A stretch of 64,000 nt of DNA from Xenopus tropicalis (Eukaryota > Chordata > Amphibia > Anura > Pipidae): the NCBI RefSeq assembly GCF_000004195.4, contig NC_030681.2, forward strand, positions 88,853,681 through 88,917,680, in the 5' to 3' direction. How positions within the stretch are numbered: position 1 is the first letter of the stretch; the number at the start of each line of letters is the position of its first letter. The position numbers and the translations under genes are program-made. Below the pieces are notes generated by a model. That model was not told the origin of the DNA, did no database searches, and worked only from the letters and a program-made list of their open reading frames with translations. This document shows positions 32,640 through 45,269 of this stretch, in pieces.

Positions 32640-33245
32640 GACAATCTTTCTTCATAGTTTAATTGTTCCATTCCATTGCATGTCTCTGCACTTTCTCCAG
32701 CTCATTAATATCCTTCTTAAGGACTGGAGCCCAAAACTGCCCTGCATACTCAAGGTGAGGCCTTACCAGGGACCTATAAAGAGGCAAAATTATGTTTTCA
32801 TCCCTTGAGTCAATGCCCTTTTTTATGCAAGACAGCACTTTATTTTTGTTAGTATCTACTGAGTGACGCTGTTTAGAGTTAGTTTTTTATCCACTAAAAT
32901 CCCCAAATCCTTCCCCATTGATGATTTTGCACTTTAATTTGTGTATAACTTGCATTCATGTGTGCAACCTTGCACAACTTCTCCCATTTAGTCAAATCTT
33001 TCTGCAAAGTGGCAGCATCCTGCATGGGGCTTAGTATCATCAGCAAAAATAGACAGTACTTACAGTGCCCACTTCCAAGTCATTAATAAATTAAAAAGCA
33101 AAGGACAGACCCCTGAGATACACCGCTAACAACACTGGTGCAATTAAAAAATGTTCCATCACTCATCCTTACCCTGTTCTCTATCCAAGTAAACATTTGT
33201 ACGCCTCACAGAAGGTGTTTAAATTTGTCAAGATCTACTCGATGC
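32640..33245 (-). pseudogene. Decayed non-LTR retrotransposon reverse transcriptase (CR1/L2-like)
   Basis: The minus strand, read in several frames, gives reverse-transcriptase landmarks in the right order: GVSQGSVL, INDLEVGTV, FADDTK (catalytic-motif region), KDLGILVDKKLTLN, then RSLVRPHLEYAGQFWAP and KKDINELEKVQ. Frameshifts and stops separate them. These motifs are typical of CR1/L2/Rex1-class LINE polymerases. Only the C-terminal third of the polymerase is represented; no 5' part or 3' tail was recognised. Confidence 0.75.
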
Positions 33246-33650
33246 TGGCACTAACTCATAGTACTGTGATTTGCAATATTTTCAAATATTGTATCTTATA
33301 ACATATGGGCACAACTTGGAGAACAAAGGTTTGGGTATTGGCCCTTAAGTGCCAAGACTGGACCAGGTAATGTAGTGCTCCAAGAGGTAGGATAAATTGT
33401 ACCTACTAGACACTAGGTGGCAGCATTTTACTTTGCATAACTCTAGCAAGTTGTATTTTATTATTATACAATGTTAATTAATTAACCAAACCATAGTGAT
33501 GTTACACAGACAATATGTGTCCCTCGCCTACATGCAGTAAGCACACTAAGTGCTTCAAACTCTTGAAACATAGGGTACTTTAGGTATTTACTTAATCTTT
33601 CAGGGAAACCTTTGCGTATACAGATGGCCATCTAGCCTCTTGCTGCTCTT
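33246..33650. other. Intergenic, nothing recognised
   Basis: AT-rich non-coding sequence. Confidence 0.4.
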
Positions 33651-33654
33651 TTAA

Positions 33655-34328
33655 AGGAGAAGGAAAGGTAAAAACTAAGTAAGCTTTATCAGAAAGGTCT
33701 ATGTAAATACAGCAATAAGCACTCACAGAAACGCTGCAGAGTCCTCTATCAAAAGAAACACAGGATTTCTTCTCTCTCTCTCTCTCTTTTTTTTTTTTTT
33801 TTTGTAAACATGTTGTTTAGATGTCTGACTTCCTCTCTCTGAGGAGAGTCTGCCCATTACTCCCCTCTCCTGCTCCCCCCTCCCATAAGAATGCTAAGAA
33901 CTCCCTCCTCTTCCCTTAGGAATGTGTGATCTGAGCTATAGGCTAGACTGCAAACAGGAAGATATTTAAAATTGCAGCTGCTGTTTTAAGCAAATGGAGA
34001 AAGCTTCTAGGGCTCTTTGCTCAGGTATGGCAATGCTTTCTGCAGAATAAATATATTGTTCTAGGTGGTGATGCTTTTACATTCCCTATCTGATCCCCAT
34101 GTCCCTCTATGAGGGGGCGGCCATATTTGTGCAGCAGGAGGCCGTTAGCATTAGAAGCTATAACTGACAGGCTGAGAAGGGACAGTCAGGTTGGCAAAAC
34201 AGTCAGGTTTAGGAACGTCAAGTAACAATTACTTACAAAAGTAACCCTATCAATGAAAAATGATCAACATCACCTATAGGTAAATTTTTATGTAGATTTA
34301 TATTTTGAAAAGTAGTGTCAGTATCACT
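33655..34328. mobile_element. T2-type MITE, possibly composite
   Basis: TTAA at 33651-33654 followed by AGGAGAAGGAAAGG. The right side ends gtgtcagtatcact before TTAA at 34329-34332. The two ends are not good inverted copies of each other, so this may be two half-elements. Contains a (CT)n-T(n) tract at 33771-33804. Confidence 0.55.
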
Positions 34329-34332
34329 TTAA

Positions 34333-35716
34333 TGCCTCTCCAATAAAATTTCCCTCTGCGGCAAATTGCAGATGCTTAGCAGCTGTTAAAATGTTGTTTA
34401 TATATCTAATAAACAAATAAAGTAGCAGAAGAGGAAGGCAAATAATTATTAAAAAAAAAAGTAAAATATAAGGTCCAAATAAAATGTTGTACAAGATGTT
34501 GTATGGTCTTTTTTTATTATTTCTCTTTTATTGTACTGTAAAATGTTAATAAAGAGAATTTGATAAAAAAAAAAAAATACTAATAGTTGAGAACTTCCCC
34601 TTAAAGAAAAACTGGTATTTTTTTTTATTCTAACCGATATCTTGATATACCTAGTCTTTTCCTACCACAGGAAGGAAGGTCTGTAGGTCTTTGTATTTTC
34701 TATTTGTAAGAATAGAAACTGAATGCAAATTAATCTCTCTTGTAACTAATTTCAGAGAAAAATTCTACATGTGAAGAGATGTTCAAGTGAGTGTAAAAAA
34801 TAAAAAATAAATAAAGGCTGTGGTTTGTATTGCTAGCATCATTAATCTTTTAGTGACAGGAGTTTCAATATTGTTTTCTAGGAAAAGTTTCCTTCATGGC
34901 GCTGCCTAAACCTTAAATTAACCTTGGTGCTATCATTACGTAAAAACTTTTAGTGAGGGCTTTTCTCAAAGCCAGAAAAGATCCTGTCCGTGTTAAAAAA
35001 ATGTGTGATGTCTGAAGGTTAGCAAGTCTGAACCATAGACGGGGAAGGCAGCGCTCTGTAAACACCTTTCTGCTATTTTCTGCACATTCATTCAGAACTA
35101 AAAATATGCTCTTTCCCACCACTGCCATCTTGTATTGTGCTCTATACGTGTCTTTGTGACTCTAAAGCTGTATAGGAGACTGTATGCCTATAACAGTGCC
35201 TTCAAAGTTGTCTCACCTTCTGCTGGATGATGTGTGTTCACCTCAGTATTTAAACAGTGCCACACATTCTCTATTGGACTGATATTAGTGCTTTGACTGG
35301 TCCATTGTAGGATATTTACCCTTTTTGTTCTTGGGTCACTTCACTGTTAGGTTAGCCTTGTGTTTAAGATTATTGTATATGAAACTTATTCTTGGACATC
35401 CCACATAAAATCTTTCACTGCTAATTTTGAGTTTCACTGCTTTGAACACAGAGAACAAAACGGCCCTGTTTGATTTGTAAGTTTAAAAATAAAGATAAAA
35501 TAATATAATTAGCCAAAGATCTGAATTATTTTGTGTATTTTTACAAAGACAGGCAGATAAAAAAATAATATATGGATATATGGGCTTCTTAGAATGTCCA
35601 TTCACCGATATGCAATGTTATGGGCATTCATTTTGAGTAGTAGGTAGGGGCAATCTGTGAGGCCCCCATGAAATCTTTATATATTGCCCATTGTTGATAT
35701 ATACAGGTACATTCTG
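34333..35716. other. Intergenic; weak Tc1-associated repeat at 35190-35400
   Basis: Mostly unremarkable. At 35190-35400 words like cacattctctattggactga, gctttgactggtccatt and gggtcacttcactg resemble a widespread frog/fish repeat (exact family not identified). No coding signal. Confidence 0.4.
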
Positions 35717-36391
35717 GGGCCTATCTATTATGCTGTGTAAAATGAAATTCACCAAAAAACGGTGTTAAAAGTTGTGTAAAATGAATGGCAACTTTATCAA
35801 GGTGTGTTTTATTTTTCACTTAAAATGACACATTTACTAATCCACGAATCCGAATACCAAATGGGAAAAAATCGGATTGGAAACGAAATTTTGCGACTTT
35901 TTCATCGCCGACGCGATTTTTTCGTTTTTTGCGCGACTATTTCGTCACCGTTGCGACTTTTTCGTATTGAACTATCGTGAATGGTGGAAAAACCTTTCCG
36001 ACTTTGCAGGATTTTGGAAGCCTCCCATACGAATCAATAGCACTGTGCAGCTCCAACCTGGCCCAAGGAAAGTCACGATACTGAAGCTTGAATGAATCCG
36101 AAACTTTCGTACTTGTTGCGACAATACGTTTTTTTCGCGACGGCGACAAAAAGGTCGCTGAAAATATACGACAAATTTGCGACGGTGCCGAAAAAGTTGC
36201 AAAAAACGCATTCGCATGCTTTCGGTCCGTTCGTGGATTAGTAAATCTCCCCCCTAGTGTGAGTAAGTTCCGGCAGAAGTCGCTCTAAGAAAAAACACAC
36301 CAAAAATGGGCCTATTTTTTTAATGCGTTGAAGTCTGCCAATGTGTGGCGAATTTTGTCACCTGGTTTTACACCACATAATAAATCTGCCC
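35717..36391. mobile_element. MITE with an inserted second MITE
   Basis: The outer ends ggggcctatctattatg and the reverse complement of cataataaatctgcccc are inverted repeats. Inside, about 35825-36252 is a second palindromic element whose ends share atttactaatccacgaa in inverse orientation and whose interior is rich in TTTTTCG and GCGAC words. The exact inner boundary is unresolved. Confidence 0.65.
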
Positions 36392-38694
36392 CTCTGAACG
36401 CTCACAAGATTTCTTAAAATGTCTGTGTCTGATCAAACCGATCCATCTGAATGGAATAAAATATTACAGGACTGTTAAGGCTTCCCAGATCAGCAGGTAA
36501 TTAGAAGTTACTTTTTTTTTGGTGTCAGGTGGTAGATTCATTAATAAGCCATTAATTAGGCCAATTAGCTCCTCACAGTCTAAATAAAGATTTTTCTGTT
36601 TTGTTTATAGCTGTAATTAGCAATCTATCATACATCAGTGAAGCTTGGTGCTTACTAGAAGACTTTATATACTATTTTTTACTCATTTAAGTACCAATGA
36701 ACAGTCTTCATGACATGCACTGCCTGGTTATTGCACATATTGTACACTGCTATAGCACTTGCTTGCAGTCAAGCATTCGCAACTCCCATCCCCACCACTG
36801 TACTACAGGCCAAAATGGGCAGTTGAACAAGTTTTTGGTGCTGTGTCATTGTCTTGATGATGGTTTTTGCCTACTCATAATGTAATTTTACATAGAACCC
36901 ACAAGGTCCCTTTAATCACACACTTTCTGGAATGGCCCTAATGACTTTGTATATCTACATATGATTTATATATCTACATATGTATATAGATAGATAGCAC
37001 TAACTGCATAATCTACAATATATCAGTCTTTTATAGGCTTATACAAGATATAACAAACTGGCTCAAAAAGTCACAAGGAGATTACATAAATTAAAGTACA
37101 GAAATACACAAAAAGGGGGGGGGGGGGGGGAGCACAAAGGAAGTGAGACTGATCTGGCCAAATTAGCTAGCATGCAAGAGCAAGGTTTGGTCAATGCACA
37201 TTTCCTGGTCCCCTGGTTAACAAGAAATTTAGTATCTATGCAAGCGCATATACTTTCAAAACCAGGGTTTTTTTTAGTTACAAAGTTATGGTCATTAAAT
37301 TGGCAAGCCACCATACCATGTCTACGTAAACCCCTAAGGGGGGGTTAAATATGTTTGTAGCTAACTTGGCCAGATCAATTGCACTTGTATAATCAATTTA
37401 GCCTTGAACTGCTTCCAGGCAGGCAGAGCGATTGGAGGTACTTAGCACACCATTGAGACTATTCATTGTTGCTTAAATGAGTAAAAAAAAAAAATACTGT
37501 TAAAATTACATTTTATTACATGAGTTCTTTGAGCTAGGTCTTTTCCACCAAAACGCAGCGATTATTTTCACATGAAATGGCCAGGCAATTAAAGAAGAAA
37601 TGAATTTATCATGCACTATGACTTGACTAATCTCACAAAACTATAGTTTGCAGAGCTGTATTATTGTGCAAGCAGTCATAGATCAAAATGCATAAAGATA
37701 AAGTACATAAATTTAGGAAACACCCTGTTGTTTGCAGTAAAACTAGCATAGCATGTCTGCATGTAATTCCGAGACACAGGTCACGAAAAATCTGTTTACT
37801 TTTCTTCCTAAACAGAAGGTTTTTATGCAGAAGGAAAGCTTATCTGACGTCTCTTGGTGGGTAAGTGTTTGCACAAGACTTCTGAAGTCCTTGGTGTTGT
37901 AAGATTTCTCCGCCTTATGAAAAGCATATTTTTCTGATTTTGTGCTGGACAAACATTCATGCCATATTTGTTCTCTCCTGCATATGTAAAGTTTGCAAGA
38001 GTAAGAATGGAGTAACTCATGCAGTTTGCCACAGATTGAAGCTTTATGTTCTGTTCTGGCATGCACTATTTGCACATAGGTTACTGAATATGTGGAAAAT
38101 GTCTGAAATGGAAACTAGAGCAAACAGACAAGTGTTTTGCTACATTTACAAACATCTTCATAAACATTTAAGCCCCTTGACGTCATAAAGATGCTATACA
38201 CTCAAAGGAGCATGATTTGTTTGTAAAAGAATAGGTAACCATGTTGATTCCACTGTCCAGCTATACAGTTGTTTCCTGATGGAAACAGTGGCACCTAGCC
38301 TCAAAGGTCTTGCCTTAGTCTGGTAGCAGGAGCACCTGATAATAGGTATGAGAAAATGTATATATTTCAAAACCATATAAACACCTACTTACGTTAGTCT
38401 TCTCTATTTTTAGCATTTCTGCTACTTAGAGTTGAAATACTGACAACTGGAATCTCCCATATAGGCAAATGAGCTGCCAGTGCTTCTATGGGGTCTGAAA
38501 GGTCCATTGTTTATTGCAGCTTCTTCCACTGCATTGCTGCCTGTACCTTTATAATGCACATGCAGTTGATTGGTGAGCTTTCCTGAGCATGCTTTTTCTT
38601 GACCTTAGCACTTTTTCCCACAGTTCTCATTGGGTCATGCCTGTAACTAGCAGAGGACATAAGGAGCATCAGGCTTCATTCTCTTTAGTATTTT
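36392..38694. other. Intergenic, no gene recognised
   Basis: Contains short ATAG repeats (about 36980-36997) and a G run at 37116-37130. Open frames here are short and lack family features. Confidence 0.45.
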
Positions 38695-38810
38695 CTGTAC
38701 TTCTCAATTTTAAAAATCTGAATTATTTGATTAAAATGGAGTCTATGGGAGAAAAGCTTTCCGTAATTCTGAGCTTTCTGGATAATGGGTTTCAGATCCT
38801 ATTCCTGTAA
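38695..38810. repeat. Family E MITE, half copy
   Basis: Reads attatttgattaaaatggag, tctatgggag, gctttctggataatggg and cctattcctgtaa, matching the right half of the full family E copies. Confidence 0.65.
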
Positions 38811-39710
38811 TATGTTCCCCTGGGTAATCCTTGCACTGATCTCAGATCTATTGATACACATTAATCATATATTTTTGGTGGTGCCTTATTTAGGAGCAAA
38901 TAAAAGAAATTTTGCAAACCATAACCTAAGTCCTTCAACCCCTTAATAAACATAATTGTTCTTTTCTGAACTCATTTAATATTTGATTATAGCTTTTTTT
39001 CTATACAATGTTATCATTACGTGTTTTGTCTGTTTATGAAACACACTGCCTAACACTGTACCCTGTTAAATCCAAGGTAGATTCTGCTACATATTTGCTA
39101 TTTAAACTGTATTATTTTTCTCTCAAAATACATGGGCTTCCATTTTGTTATATACTATGTACTATCTGGCATGTACTTGTCCTTTTAACAGATGTTTCAG
39201 AAACACATCTGGTTCCCCTGCCTCAGTACTGTCCAAGATTTCACAATGCCATGGACCAGTCATCTGCTATTTCACATATTTGGGGACTGGATTATTGTAA
39301 AACAGAAATTACATACAAAGAATGTGGTGGAGGTCTTGGGCACGCTGGGGGCATACAGATCTCTAGGTGGGCCATATCTGGCCTGCAGGCCTCTAGTTCT
39401 GCATTATTACACCACTCAGCTTTGCACTTTCTGCAAGGGTTTATGCAGTACAGACCTGCTTCCAGATTACTAAAAATAGGATTAAAATCTGCTATACACT
39501 GAGTCCACAAGTACAACCTAGTTTATATTATTAGTTCATTTTATTAGCCAAATGTTTTATCCCTAAAATATCAAACTCTGTCAAATGTTTTGCAGATGAT
39601 CTAGTGGGCTGTTTAAGCATTATTTTTCCATGTGTAAATTTATAAATGTTTCAATATATTGGATGCATTGCCATTCTTTGGCAAAATAGCAAATGTCTTA
39701 TTTGTTCCGT
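38811..39710. other. Intergenic with a diverged repeat at about 39320-39480
   Basis: A 164-codon open frame spans 39008-39499 on the plus strand but crosses repeat-like sequence (gggccatatctggcctgcag) and shows no domain. Not called as a gene. Confidence 0.45.
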
Positions 39711-39713
39711 TTA

Positions 39714-39946
39714 GGGCTCTGGCACACGGGGAGATTAGTCGCCCGCAGCAAAACTCCCTGTTCGCGGGCGACTAATCGCGAGTCTTTTTCGGCAATTTCC
39801 CGAAATCGCCCCGCCGCGTCTGCCATCCCACCGGCGACTTACATGTTCGCCGGTGGGATGGCAGGGGAAGGCAACTCGGGGAGATTAGTCGCCCGCGAAC
39901 AGGGAGTTTTGCCGTGGGCGACTAATCTCCCCGTGTGCCAGAGCCC
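39714..39946. mobile_element. Family D Harbinger-like MITE, complete, 233 bp
   Basis: Ends gggctctggcacacgggg and its inverted copy; TTA at 39711-39713 and 39947-39949. Strongly palindromic, GC-rich core in AT-rich surroundings (ccatcccaccggcgactta against the inverted cgccggtgggatgg). Confidence 0.88.
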
Positions 39947-39949
39947 TTA

Positions 39950-40618
39950 TAATACATGATACACCAGGCCCTGATAGCATTCAGCCTAGGTTCCCCAAAT
40001 AGTTAAGTTATTTTTTTACCCAGACCAATCTGTTACATAATGATGTAACTTTCTTAGCTAAGGTGTTACACAATATATGAAAACCACAGGTTTTGCTCTG
40101 TTAAACAGGGGCAGAGAATTCAATTAGTAATTATAGATGACCAGTAAGCATAAAAACTAGAGCTTGGAAACCTCTTGAAGGCAAATTAAGAGAATGCATA
40201 TTATATTACATCAACATAACCATATGTGAAACTAACTGATTAGTCTTACATAATAAGATGTTTTTATAATTCAATATGCCTTCAAGTTGTTTCCAGACTC
40301 TCGATTTCCATTTGTATTCTCCACCCCTTTATGAAGGACAGCACCACCTCTGCCTTATGCATATCACTTAGCATGAACCTGAGGACACTGAGCCCTCGGC
40401 TGGTGCCTTCTATTTTAAGAAAAACAAATGATACCTCTTCTAGTGTTAGTATAAGTTGAAATTGTAAATTATTCTCTTGCATGTCAGTTAGCTGTGGCTA
40501 AGGGGCACATACAGGGCAAAGACTTTTATAAACCCTATGGCAGGAAAGTTGCCGCAATTAGTCACAGTGACCAGTTTTTTTTAAAGGTTGCGGTGATTAA
40601 CCCGGCGAGTCTTCACGC
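39950..40618. other. Intergenic, nothing recognised
   Basis: AT-rich; no element or gene identified. Confidence 0.4.
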
Positions 40619-40802
40619 TTGGGGTGAAGACACACAGAGCTACTAGTTGTAGCTACTTGTCACAGCTGCTAAAATAGACAATGCTGATCTCTACGTGTGT
40701 TTTAGCAGAGGCAATTCTCATTATTGTCTATGGCAGGGTATTTCCTGGTGTTTAATAGCCGTGACAAGTAACTGCTACTAAGTAGTCTGTGTGTCTTCAC
40801 CC
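40619..40802. mobile_element. Short MITE, about 184 bp
   Basis: Ends ggggtgaagacacacagag and the inverted tctgtgtgtcttcaccc, with further pairing through ctactagt. Possible TTG/TTA flank. Non-coding. Confidence 0.7.
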
Positions 40803-41189
40803 TTATGAACGCTTGATCCTCCGTATCCCAAAACCAAGTGGGAGTTCCCAAACTCTCGTGTAGTTCCTAATCCGAAGAGCCTGAATCAGGTTTTTCATTT
40901 CCCCATTCAAATAACAAAAAGCTTGGCAGGTTTTAGGAATCAAGCTTTTTATTTTTTGGTCAGGGAAAGGAAAAAGCATATTCGCATTCCCATTTATAAA
41001 TATGCCTGCAAATGTTCCTAGTAAGATTAACCTGCATAATACCAGCATTAGCAAACTTAATTGTAATGTTTTTCCATTTTTCTTAACAAGAATAAATTAA
41101 TGTAATCTCCAACCCTGCATGGTCTTATGAACACGTACAAAAATAGCAGATAGCACGATGCCTCTGTTCGGCAAACTTAAATTCATAGT

Positions 41190-41458
41190 GAGGTATCGGA
41201 CCCCTTATCCGGAAACCCATTATCCAGAAAGTTCCAAATTATGGAAAAGCCATCTCCCATAGACTCCATTATAATTAAAGAATTCACGTTTTTGAAAATG
41301 ATTTCCTTTTTTCTCTGTAATAATAAAACAGTACCTTGTACTTGATCACAACTAAGATATAATTACCCCTTATTGGAGCCAAAACAACCTATTGGGTTTA
41401 CTTAATGTTTAAATTCTTTTTTTAATAGCATTGTGGATAATGGGTCCCATACCTGTAT
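41190..41458. mobile_element. Family E MITE
   Basis: Starts gaggtatcggaccccttatc and ends tgggtcccatacctgta. Contains cttgatcacaactaagatat, the shared interior. Confidence 0.75.
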
Positions 41459-42539
41459 AGCTGTATATTCATATAAAAAGAGGATTTACTCTTATTCTTG
41501 TTAACTAAGAGGGGGATGGTGATATTTTCGGCAAGCGTTTTTCTGCTTGCTGAAAATATACGCCAGACGCCTCGTCTGACATTAGCTTAGTAATACATCT
41601 ATGTAGGTAAAATCCTTGGCATGCAGAATAACCAATTTTCTAGCAATTCTAGAAACACTAGCACATATACTGTAAATACAGTTTCCCTTGGAGCAGCTTG
41701 TAGGCGTTACACTGCCACATTGCTAATTTTATCTAATGCAGCCTGGTAGATATAATCAATAGCATTTCATAATCTCAACTGCTGAACAGTGGCGGTTTTT
41801 CTGAAGACATGTTATCAGATGTTCTGCTTCCTTCTCTCTGCATATTGAAGGCCTTGCTAAAATTCTATATAAATCATGCTTTATGTGTAAATGACAATCT
41901 ATTATACTTGCATGTATTTTAGAATGTAAGGGGGTCAGTTTAGTTTTACCCCAGATGCAAGTGTAAAAGCATGCAGGGTCTGGCTGCACTCTGTGCCTAA
42001 CACCGGTGGGTGCAGTGCAGCCCTGTTCTTAGGGCAGGTGGTAAGTACTTTGTGTCTTGCACCCATCTGCACTCCCTTACTTGTCCCTTATTGTCTGAAT
42101 TTAGGTGCGGGAAGGGGGTGTCTATGAGCCAGATCCCCATGAATACTGTATTGCCAAATGTGGCTGATTGCACCTGTTTTTTCATGTAGCTATTTGATTC
42201 TCTATTACTGATGCCATCTAGTAAATTATCCTTTCCTCTGTTTTCTTCTGACTTTTACCTCTCAAGTCTGCCCCAAACACACTACCATTTAGGGGCACAT
42301 TTATTAATGCACGAACTGTCTGAATCTGAATTTTTTGTGTATTTTATGCGACAATTTTGTACCTTTGCGTGACTTTTTCGTACTTTGTGACAAAATGTGT
42401 ACATCAAAATCGTATTGTCGCGCCGAGTAAAGTTTCGGCTTCTTTTTTCATGAAGGAAGTACAATAAGGCATATGCCAACCATGCATACTGTAAACTGGC
42501 AGGAAACTGAGACTTCAAAAACATGAGTGAGCATCATGC
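41459..42539. other. Intergenic; MITE-like fragment at 42293-42440
   Basis: 42293-42440 has ggggcacatttattaatgca followed by TTTTTCG/GCGAC-rich text like the inner element at 35.8-36.3 kb. Otherwise nothing recognised. Confidence 0.45.
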
Positions 42540-42766
42540 AGGGCCAGAACTAGGAGTAGGCAGGTACCTACCTCCTCTGCCTACCCCTACTCCATTATCG
42601 CTTACCCCCAGCGTTGCTTGTAACTGCGCTCCCCCTCCATTCCTTGCATCACTGCACACGCGCATGCCTGCGTCTGCACACTCTCGCTTAGGACGGGGGC
42701 TGGAGGGTGGTGAGGTAGCCACCGGGTTGCCTAGGGCGTTTGTCTGGCTTGGCCCATCTCCGGTAT
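42540..42766. repeat. GC-rich dispersed repeat
   Basis: Bounded by agggccagaactagg and ggcttggccca, weak inverted ends. It produces short GC-rich open frames on both strands that have no coding character. Confidence 0.5.
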
Positions 42767-44125
42767 TAAGAGTTGATAGATTAATATTTAGATCCTTACT
42801 GTTTGGTGGGATATTTCTAACCAGCCCGGGAAGTAGGTGTGTTCCCTTTGGTTAGAAAATAGGGGAACAGTTATTTTGATTCTACTCATAAATGAGGGTG
42901 AATTAAACAAAGAGCCTGAGGTCAGTGAGGCTTCAGTAGTGAGGACCCTGAGGGAAGAGGGCTAGCTCAGTGAGAACTAGATTGCATGTATAGCTCACTC
43001 TAGGAGTGACAATTGGGTTAGAATAGCTAGGAGAGCCGGTGGATTAGTATCCTAGGCATATTCTACCAGTGAAGGGACTAAGGCAGGCTCAGAGTAATAG
43101 GGAGAACCTTGGCACACACTTGGAATGCCTTATTCATCAGGGATGGGACTCCTTAGTGAATACTACCACTGTCTATAACTCCTACTCTGTGTGAGTCTCT
43201 CATGTGGAGACTTTTAGCTTTGTAAAATGAGTGATGAGTGTGTAAGACCCAGCACATAATCAAGTTACTGTTGTTTTCATAATAACCACTGATGCCTTGT
43301 GAGCAGTGAAATTGTATATGAGTGTGAGAATCAGAGTGAAAATCCTTTCTTTAACATGGTAGTGAGGGTCACCTGATAGAGCCAAATTGTCTCAATGTGA
43401 AACGACTGGTCTTAATAGATACAGAAAGTGTTAAATTTGCTTCAGACATATTTTATGCTTTTAAGGACAGACAGAACTTACTAAGAACTCATTGTCCCTG
43501 GCTAAGATTCAAAATAATGAACCTTGTAAACTGTATTAGCTTTTGCCTAAAAATACTGTATTAATAGAACAATTGAATGATAATTGATAATAATGATGGA
43601 CCTATATCTTGCATTATAATCAATTACTCTCCTTTGGAGTCACTTATTAGTCTAAAGGACTTCAAAAACCTTGTCCTTATACATTTGGCTGCAAATTAAA
43701 GTGTCACTCATATGACTTGTTGGCCCTTAAGATATTTTTGTTTTTTGTGTTTGTTTGTCTAAGCAACTGGTGCAGCCCAGTAGCCATATTTAAGAATTTA
43801 AGATAAGTTGCACTTGCAACTAGCGCCCTGGAGTTATCCCACAACCCCTCTTTGTATATTTAAGAATGTGACATCATCTGAAGCAAAAATTAAACATGTT
43901 CTAGTAAACAGAGCAATTAGGGCTCTAAATATAGTTACAATCAAAATTAAACAAATTTAGTGGGAAAAAAACTGCTGAAGCTTGTTCTCTAGTTTCAACA
44001 CTGCAGCCAGTTGTCCTACATGGATGAATAATATCTAATTACTGCAACAGTTATGATGGAATGTTGCAGCTGCATAGACCTTAAGCCTTGGGTGTATTAT
44101 ATCTTAAATACCAGTAGTTAGATAG
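42767..44125. other. Intergenic, unassigned
   Basis: A relatively GC-balanced stretch (about 42860-43375, many gtgag/ctcag words) could be part of a retroelement long terminal repeat, but I see no paired copy, primer-binding site or target duplication. Confidence 0.3.
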
Positions 44126-44281
44126 GGTGACCAGATCGCTTGAAAATTCAGGGACACATCTAGAAAATCCAGCCAGCAGGGCTGACCTGTTTGCGGCTTA
44201 ATTTAAATACAATCAGTGCTGCCCTGCAACATGTATTTATTCAACACGTCCCTGGATTTTTAATATGACCTGGTCACCCTA
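44126..44281. mobile_element. Short MITE, about 156 bp
   Basis: Ends agggtgaccagatc and the inverted gacctggtcaccct. Non-coding. Confidence 0.7.
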
Positions 44282-45067
44282 AGTTGATAGGTTTCTCAGC
44301 AGCATTGGCAGAATGTTAGAAACTAATGTGGGGCTCACCACCCTTTTTTACACCTAAGCCAACATTGCAACTTGGAGAGCAACACAAGCATGCAAAAATT
44401 TCCCGGGGGTGTAAAATATGGGCTGTGATGGGCTTTTGGTAGCCCCCGTCTAGTCCAGTACCCTACAGGAGGCTATGTTTGCCAGTACATGTTGTATGTG
44501 GCAACTAAAGCTTGAAAGCCAGGAATTTTAAAAATAAGCACCTGCTTTGAGGCCTTTGGGGGCAACAACCAATCGGATGGTGAGCAACATGTTGCTTGCG
44601 AGCCACTAGTTAGGGATCGCTGAACTAATGCATTAATTGTAACTGCTGATTTAGTAAAGGTCAGTATGGGGCTAGGGCCGCTGCAGTTAAGAAATGTCTT
44701 AATTACTGTATTCAATTTTCACATTTTAAAAAACTTTTTGCCACCCCTTATTGAGCTACTCTTGGGAAACAAGAGAGGGTGGTAAATCAAAGCCGGGCCA
44801 CATAGTATTGCTGCCCATTGTGCCCTACTCGATTCTTTGTACCACTGTATCTAAATGGCAGACACTGCATGGCTGAAACTATCTCAGCTATCTGCTGCTC
44901 AATTTTCATGGCACAATTGCCTCACCTTCTCGATCCCCACTGACTCCCCACTGCCCACTTGCTGCCTCACCATCCTTTTCTTGCTCCTTACCTCTGCACC
45001 ACTGGTGCCCAAGGTATGCACCTCTTCTGCCAACCCCTAGTTTCAGCCCGGCAGAAAATAAAACATA
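44282..45067. other. Intergenic, nothing recognised
   Basis: Repeat-like text but no defined element or gene. Confidence 0.35.
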
Positions 45068-45269
45068 AAGGAGAACTGAACCCTAAAAATGAATATGGCT
45101 ATTAATTCCATATAGTGGATGAGCGAATTTGTCCCTTTTCACTTCGCCCGAAAAATTTGTGACACTTTGAAAAGATTTGCGAAGCGGTGAAAAATTTGCA
45201 AAACGCAAACTTGTTAGCAGTTACTTCTGCTAACAGTTACTTCTTTAGTTAAGTTTAAGTTCTCCTTTA
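45068..45269. mobile_element. T2-like repeat with a hAT MITE fragment inside
   Basis: Outer ends aaaggagaactgaaccc and the inverted agttctccttta. Inside, 45116-45215 (gtggatgagcgaatttgtcc, then cttcgcccgaaaaattt) resembles the terminus and interior of the hAT MITE at 61418-61817. Confidence 0.6.

Noticed and set aside
39008..39502. 164-codon open frame on the plus strand
   Set aside because: No recognisable domain, no exon-like borders, and its second half crosses repeat-like sequence.
42523..42855. 110-codon GC-rich frame
   Set aside because: Falls in a dispersed repeat; proline/arginine-rich from base composition only.
42860..43375. Possible solo long terminal repeat
   Set aside because: No paired copy, target duplication or primer-binding site found; left as unassigned.
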